Shown here piece by piece: positions 59,836 to 64,000 of a stretch of 64,000 nt of DNA. Made by a program: the position numbers and the translations under genes. Source of the DNA: CAVYXK01 sp963708245 (GTDB lineage Bacteria; Pseudomonadota; Alphaproteobacteria; Acetobacterales; Acetobacteraceae); assembly GCA_963708245.1 (NCBI GenBank), contig OY970201.1, positions 6,634,001-6,698,000 of the forward strand, read 5' to 3'. The notes under the pieces are model-generated. The model searched no databases. It had not been told where the DNA came from and was given only the letters and a program-made list of their open reading frames with translations. Within the stretch, counting starts at the first letter, position 1, and every line of letters begins with the position of its first letter.

Positions 59836-60888
59836 GTGCCCTTCCGCTCTTGCCTGGAAAGCTCTATGCGCCGGCTTCGGTCGCTTGGAAACCTTTCCGC
59901 TGCCGCTCTGATCCTGGGAACCCTGGCGACACATCCGGCAGTGGCAGCAGGTCCCACCGTGCTCACCCTGTACAGCGCCCAGCACCATCAGATGGTCGGT
60001 CTGCTGACGCAGACTTTTACCAAACAGACCGGCATTCAGGTTCGCGTCCATTCCGGCGAGGCACCGGAGATCGCCAATCAGATCGCGCAGGAGGGCGCCC
60101 AGTCGCCGGCCGATGTATATTTCACGGAGAACTCGCCCGAGCTGACGCTGCTCGACGAGAAGGGCTTACTGGCCAAGGTCGATCCCTCGACGCTGGCGCA
60201 GGTCCCGGCCAAATACAGCGCTGCGGACGGAAGCTGGGTCGGCGTGCTCGCACGCGAGAACGTGCTGGCCTTCAACCCCTCCATGATCCAGGAAAGCCAA
60301 TTGCCGGCCTCGCTCCTCGATCTCGCCAAACCCGAGTGGAAGGGCAAGGTGGCGATCGCGCCGAGCGACGCGGATTTCCTGCCGCTGGTCGAAGCGGTCG
60401 TGGTGCTGAAGGGCAAGCCGGCGGCGCTGGACTGGCTCAAGGGCCTGAAGCAGAACGCGCAGATCTTCGATGACGACGAAGGCGTCGTGGCCGCGGTGGA
60501 TCGGGGTGCGGTCGCGACAGGCATCATCAACAACTATTACTGGGCGCGGCTGCGTACCGAGGAAGGTCCCCAGAAGGTGCACAGCCAGATCCACCGTTTC
60601 GCCAATGGCGATGTCGGCGCGTTGGTGAACGTCTCGGGCGCCGCGGTGCTGCGATCGTCGAAGCACCCCGAAGCGGCCCAGCGCTTCCTGGCCTTTCTCG
60701 TCAGCAAGCCGGTGCAGCAGATGCTCGGCCAGAGCGACATCGATTTCGAGTATCCGCTGGCCAAGGGCGTGGCGCCCAATCCGCTGTTAAAGCCGTTCGA
60801 TCAGTTGCAACCGCCCCAGATCAGCATGGCGCAACTCGGCGATGACCAGGAGGCGGCGCAACTGCTCCGTCAGGCCGGCCTGATCTGA
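59836..60888 (+). CDS. fbpA: Ferric iron ABC transporter, periplasmic binding protein
   Basis: 350 residues. Signal peptide to about residue 38 (ALILGTLATHPAVAAG). Fits the FbpA/FutA transferrin-like fold: TVLTLYSAQHHQMVGLLTQTFTKQTGIQV, PADVYFTENSPELTLLDEKGLLAKV, FNPSMIQE and the iron-coordinating tandem tyrosines in GIINNYYWARLR. It captures Fe3+ in the periplasm for the permease and ATPase that follow. Start GTG 59836 or ATG 59866. Its stop overlaps the permease start (TGATG). Confidence 0.88.
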   Translation: MPFRSCLESSMRRLRSLGNLSAAALILGTLATHPAVAAGPTVLTLYSAQHHQMVGLLTQTFTKQTGIQVRVHSGEAPEIANQIAQEGAQSPADVYFTENSPELTLLDEKGLLAKVDPSTLAQVPAKYSAADGSWVGVLARENVLAFNPSMIQESQLPASLLDLAKPEWKGKVAIAPSDADFLPLVEAVVVLKGKPAALDWLKGLKQNAQIFDDDEGVVAAVDRGAVATGIINNYYWARLRTEEGPQKVHSQIHRFANGDVGALVNVSGAAVLRSSKHPEAAQRFLAFLVSKPVQQMLGQSDIDFEYPLAKGVAPNPLLKPFDQLQPPQISMAQLGDDQEAAQLLRQAGLI

Positions 60889-62510
60889 TGGCAGAAGCGG
60901 TCGCCGCCGCCGGTACTCGCTTGGCCGCGGCGTCCCGGGGGCGCCCGCCCATCGCGCTGCTCGCGGCATCCGCAATTGGCCCATTGCTCGTGGTCCTGCC
61001 GCTCGCCTTCACGGTGTTCCAGGCGACGCGGGCCACCAGTGCCGAGGTAACAGAGCTGCTGTTCCGGCCACTGGTTGGTGAACTGCTGATCAACACGATC
61101 GGCTTGCTGCTGGCGACCACGGCCACCGCTGCCGTCATCGGCACGGCCGCCGCTTGGTCGGTGGAGCGCACACGCTTGCCCGGCCGTCAGATCTGGGCGG
61201 TGCTGGCCGCAGTACCGCTCGCAATACCGCCCTTCATCAGCAGTTATGCATGGGTATCGCTGAGCCCCGCGTTACAAGACTTCGCCGGTGCCTGGCTGGT
61301 GGTCACCTGCTCCTATTACCCGCTGGTCTATCTGCCGGTCGCGGCTGCCCTGCGCGGCCTGGACCCCGCCTTGGAGGAGAGTGGCCGATCGCTGGGCCAA
61401 GGACTATGGGGCTGCTTCTTCCGCGTCGTGTTGCCGCAGCTTCGCCCGGCATTGCTGGGCGGCATGCTGTTGGTGGCACTGAACGTGCTGGTCGAGTTCG
61501 GCGCATTCGCCTTGCTGCGATTCCGCACCTTCACGACCGAGCTTTATGTGGAATATCGGACCGGCTTCAACGGACCCGGCGCATCGCTGCTGGCGGTCGT
61601 CTTGCTGCTGCTCTGCCTGGTGTGCCTGGTCGCAGAGGTGAAAGTGCGGGGCAGCGCCCGCTATGCCCGCCTGGGCCCCGGGACACGCCGCCGCGCCACA
61701 CTCAACGAGCTGGGCTGGACCAAACTGCTCGTCCTTGCCGCCTTCGGCGCTTTAGTCGCGGCGACGTTGGGGGTTCCACTCGGGATGATCGCGTATTGGC
61801 TGACGCAGCACGGCTCGGCCGCCGTCTCACCAGCCGAGGCATCCGCCGGGCGATTGCTTGACGCTGCGTTTGCTTCCGTGTGGCTGGGTCTGGCCGGTGC
61901 GGCAGTCACCGTGACTCTGGCTTTGCCGCTCGGGTTCCTGGCCTCGCGCTATCAGGGGTGGTTGATCACGCTGCTGGAACGGGCGGCCTATCTGGCGCAG
62001 GGGGTTCCCGGCATCGTCGTCGCGCTTGCGTTGATCTCATTGACCGTCCGCGCCGTGCATCCGCTTTACCAGACAGCGGTACTGCTGATCGCGGCCTACG
62101 CCATCGTCTTTCTGCCTCTGGCGCTGATCAGCGTGCGTGCGGCGCTGATGCAGGCGCAACGGGGGCTGGAGGAGGTGGCTCGTTCGCTCGGGTTGGGCTG
62201 GGCGGGGGTGGCGCGGCGGGTGGTGCTGCCGCTGGCCGGTCCGGGGCTGGGGGCGGCCGCGGCCCTTGTGTTCGTCTCCGTCGTGACCGAACTCACTGCT
62301 ACGCTGTTACTGGCGCCAATCGGCACGGAGACTCTGGCAACGCAAGTCTGGGCTGACACCTCGACGCTGGCCTTCGCCGCAGCAGCGCCGTACGCCGCGC
62401 TGATGGCCATGTTGTCGCTTCTCTCCACTTGGCTGCTGGCCCGGCGGTTCGCCGATTCACACCTCTCCCGCTCTGCGGGAGAGGTCGCCGCGCATCAGCG
62501 CGGCGGGTGA
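60888..62510 (+). CDS. fbpB: Ferric iron ABC transporter permease, fused FbpB
   Basis: 540 residues with about 12 membrane segments in two homologous halves. The EAA loops are ESGRSLGQGLWGCFFRVVLPQLRPALLGG (about residue 165) and EEVARSLGLGWAGVARRVVLPLAGPGLG (about 430). It forms the whole Fe3+ channel. The final residues SHLSRSAGEVAAHQRGG come from a palindromic repeat that has entered the 3' end. Coupled to the binding protein gene upstream. Confidence 0.9.
   Translation: MAEAVAAAGTRLAAASRGRPPIALLAASAIGPLLVVLPLAFTVFQATRATSAEVTELLFRPLVGELLINTIGLLLATTATAAVIGTAAAWSVERTRLPGRQIWAVLAAVPLAIPPFISSYAWVSLSPALQDFAGAWLVVTCSYYPLVYLPVAAALRGLDPALEESGRSLGQGLWGCFFRVVLPQLRPALLGGMLLVALNVLVEFGAFALLRFRTFTTELYVEYRTGFNGPGASLLAVVLLLLCLVCLVAEVKVRGSARYARLGPGTRRRATLNELGWTKLLVLAAFGALVAATLGVPLGMIAYWLTQHGSAAVSPAEASAGRLLDAAFASVWLGLAGAAVTVTLALPLGFLASRYQGWLITLLERAAYLAQGVPGIVVALALISLTVRAVHPLYQTAVLLIAAYAIVFLPLALISVRAALMQAQRGLEEVARSLGLGWAGVARRVVLPLAGPGLGAAAALVFVSVVTELTATLLLAPIGTETLATQVWADTSTLAFAAAAPYAALMAMLSLLSTWLLARRFADSHLSRSAGEVAAHQRGG
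62462..62505. repeat. Double-hairpin palindromic repeat in the fbpB 3' end
   Basis: First hairpin CCTCTCCCGC/GCGGGAGAGG (62462-62484, 3-nt loop), second CGCCGCGC/GCGCGGCG (62486-62505, 4-nt loop), then GGGTGAGGG. Typical of intergenic palindromic repeats in alphaproteobacteria. It overlaps the last codons of the permease and precedes the ATPase gene, where it might adjust relative expression. Confidence 0.7.
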
Positions 62511-62522
62511 GGGTGCCGCAGC

Positions 62523-63635
62523 ATGGCGACTCTCCGCATTGCGGGACTGGCTAAGGCATTCGGCGGCAATCGAGTTCTGTCGGACGTCAACCTGACGGTC
62601 GCATCCGGCGAGCTGATCGCGATCCTCGGCGCTTCTGGCAGCGGCAAGACCACGCTGCTGCGGCTGATCTGCGGATTCGAGCGCGCCGATTCCGGGACGA
62701 TCGAGGTCGATGCGAGAGTTGTCTCCGGGCCAGGCTTGCATGTGCCGCCCGAGCAGCGGCAGATCGGCTATGTAGCCCAGGAAGGCGCGCTATTCCCGCA
62801 CCTTTCCGTGGCCGACAACATCGTCTTTGGCCTGCCGCGCCGGCTGCGACGGACGCATCAGCGGGTTGGCGAGCTGCTGGAACTGGTCGGACTGCCAGCC
62901 TCGTTTTCCGAGCGGCCGCCGCAAGCGCTGTCCGGAGGCGAACAGCAGCGCGTGGGGCTCGCGCGTGCGCTTGCGCCGTCCCCCAAGCTGGTGCTTCTCG
63001 ACGAGCCGTTCTCCGCCCTGGATGCCGCCCTACGCGTCGAGACCCGCGAGGCGGTGGCGGCCGCGCTCGCTGCTGCCGGTGCCACGGCGCTGCTGGTGAC
63101 CCACGATCAGGCCGAGGCCTTGTCGATGGGCCACGAGGTTGCCGTGCTGCGGCAGGGCCGGCTCGTGCAGGTGGCGGACCCGGTGACGCTCTACCGTTAC
63201 CCCGAGGACGCCGACCTTGCCCGTTTCGTCGGCGAGGCGGTGCTGTTGCCGGGCGTCGCGGCGAACGGGCACGCGACGTGCGCGCTGGGGCAGCTTCCGC
63301 TTGCGTCTGCTGTGCACGAGGGACCGGTCGATGTGCTGGTGCGCCCGGAGCAGATCCGGGTCGTTCCCGGATATCATGCGCAAGGGGTGCGTGCGCGGGT
63401 TTGCAGCGTGACTTTCTATGGACATGACGCCAGCGTCAGTCTGTTGCTGTCGGATCTCCGGCCGGCGAGACGAGTCGTTGCCCGCGTTGCCGGACATGCA
63501 AGCCCTCAGCCTGGGACGGAAGTCGCTCTGTCGGTCGAGGGCGACGTCATCGCATTCCCTGCTGAACGCAGCAGGGCGGAGGAGGGGCCTTCGGTCGGTG
63601 TTACCGACCCGCTCGGCACGGTGTCTTCGCTTTAG
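62523..63635 (+). CDS. fbpC: Ferric iron ABC transporter ATPase
   Basis: 370 residues. Walker A GASGSGKTTL (about 38-47), Q-loop VAQEG, signature LSGGEQQRVGLARAL, Walker B LVLLDEPFSALD, H-loop THDQAEA. The C-terminal region (~240-360) is a TOBE-like domain (VDVLVRPEQIRVV). It energises uptake of Fe3+ with the two genes before it, 12 nt from the permease stop. Later it converges on gatB. Confidence 0.9.
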   Translation: MATLRIAGLAKAFGGNRVLSDVNLTVASGELIAILGASGSGKTTLLRLICGFERADSGTIEVDARVVSGPGLHVPPEQRQIGYVAQEGALFPHLSVADNIVFGLPRRLRRTHQRVGELLELVGLPASFSERPPQALSGGEQQRVGLARALAPSPKLVLLDEPFSALDAALRVETREAVAAALAAAGATALLVTHDQAEALSMGHEVAVLRQGRLVQVADPVTLYRYPEDADLARFVGEAVLLPGVAANGHATCALGQLPLASAVHEGPVDVLVRPEQIRVVPGYHAQGVRARVCSVTFYGHDASVSLLLSDLRPARRVVARVAGHASPQPGTEVALSVEGDVIAFPAERSRAEEGPSVGVTDPLGTVSSL

Positions 63636-63742
63636 CGTTTGTACAGCCGGCGACCGTCGTGCCGGAGATCACCTCTGAAGCGAGTCGGCGATTCCAGAGG
63701 AAATGAGGGCGTTCGAACCGGTGGCCGCAGATCGGTATCATA

Positions 63743-64000
63743 TCACACCAGCTTCCGCCGCAATGCCTCGTTCACCAGTGCCGGATTGCCCTTCCCCGCC
63801 ATCGCCTTCATTACCTGGCCGACGAAAAAGCCGAGCAGCTTATCTTTGCCTGATCGGTACTCGGCCACCTTGTCGGCATTCGCCGCCAGCACGCGTTCCA
63901 CTGCGGCCTCGATCGCGCCCGCATCGGTCACCTGGCGCAGGCCCTTGGCATCAACGATGGTCGCCGGGTCCTGGCCGGTCTGCACCATCGCCTCGAATAC
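63743..64000 (-). CDS. gatB: Amidotransferase subunit B, C-terminal end (cut by window edge)
   Basis: The visible 85 codons read VFEAMVQTG, IVDAKGLRQVTDAGAIEAAVERVLAANADKVAEYRSGKDKLLGFFVGQVMKAMAGKGNP, ending ALRRKLV. This is the GatB YqeY-like tail domain that grips tRNA. The gene continues beyond the window. It is on the opposite strand and 31 kb from gatC-gatA, whereas in related genomes gatB usually follows gatA. Confidence 0.92.
   Translation of the reverse strand, partial: VFEAMVQTGQDPATIVDAKGLRQVTDAGAIEAAVERVLAANADKVAEYRSGKDKLLGFFVGQVMKAMAGKGNPALVNEALRRKLV

Noticed and set aside
59683..60051. Minus-strand frame ending in MDSGFRRNG
   Set aside because: Translation of a dispersed palindromic repeat plus antisense of the fbpA start, not a gene.

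Overview
The window reads as chromosomal DNA of a GC-rich alphaproteobacterium, most likely Rhodospirillales/Acetobacteraceae-like. This is inferred from the dusB-ntrB-ntrC-ntrY-ntrX order, ruvX-gatC-gatA, aceA divergent from an ScfR/RamB-type regulator, several PEP-CTERM proteins and an fbp-type ferric iron transporter. No marker here fixes the genus.

Left part (1-29.9 kb) is accessory and mosaic. A minus-strand run (1.3-6.65 kb) holds a HAD-type dehalogenase-like protein, an RclA-like flavoprotein, a DUF417 (RclC-like) membrane protein, an MDR oxidoreductase, an Asp-nucleophile alpha/beta hydrolase and a broken alpha/beta hydrolase. It faces a large winged-helix/ATPase/TPR regulator. Next come a flavoprotein monooxygenase, a core-MetE-like methionine synthase, a DUF1254/DUF1214 relic, and a branched-chain-amino-acid-type transporter (SBP, livH, livM) whose ATPase gene is only a decayed stub. 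A TetR regulator and a Baeyer-Villiger-type monooxygenase follow. About 400 bp of the monooxygenase 5' end is also present as a decayed copy 8.5 kb upstream. At 21.4-22.0 kb lies a compact smtB-smtA metal-resistance operon, including a 56-residue bacterial metallothionein. From 22 to 29.9 kb there are two fused, truncated IS elements, a tyrosine recombinase with two compensating frameshifts, a two-gene CHAT-domain module (the best candidate for an undescribed system), a second recombinase relic, and the 3' part of a tRNA-Met that marks a probable island boundary.

Right part (30-64 kb) is mostly core: ruvX, gatC, gatA (with a one-base frameshift), an IS701-family element inserted exactly at the aceA stop codon, the glyoxylate module aceA/scfR, an MBL hydrolase, the nitrogen regulation operon dusB-ntrBC-ntrYX coupled to a MoxR ATPase and a VWA protein, a cytochrome c plus a heme-bearing outer-membrane barrel, an ECF sigma/anti-sigma/YceI/MFS operon, two PEP-CTERM proteins, a glycosyltransferase, a CBS protein, an iron ABC transporter, and the 3' end of gatB on the opposite strand, far from gatCA.

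Frameshifts occur in gatA (normally essential), at the start of the cytochrome-barrel gene, in the IS701 transposase and in the island recombinase. Some may be uncorrected sequencing indels, so every broken-gene call in this window should be checked against reads.
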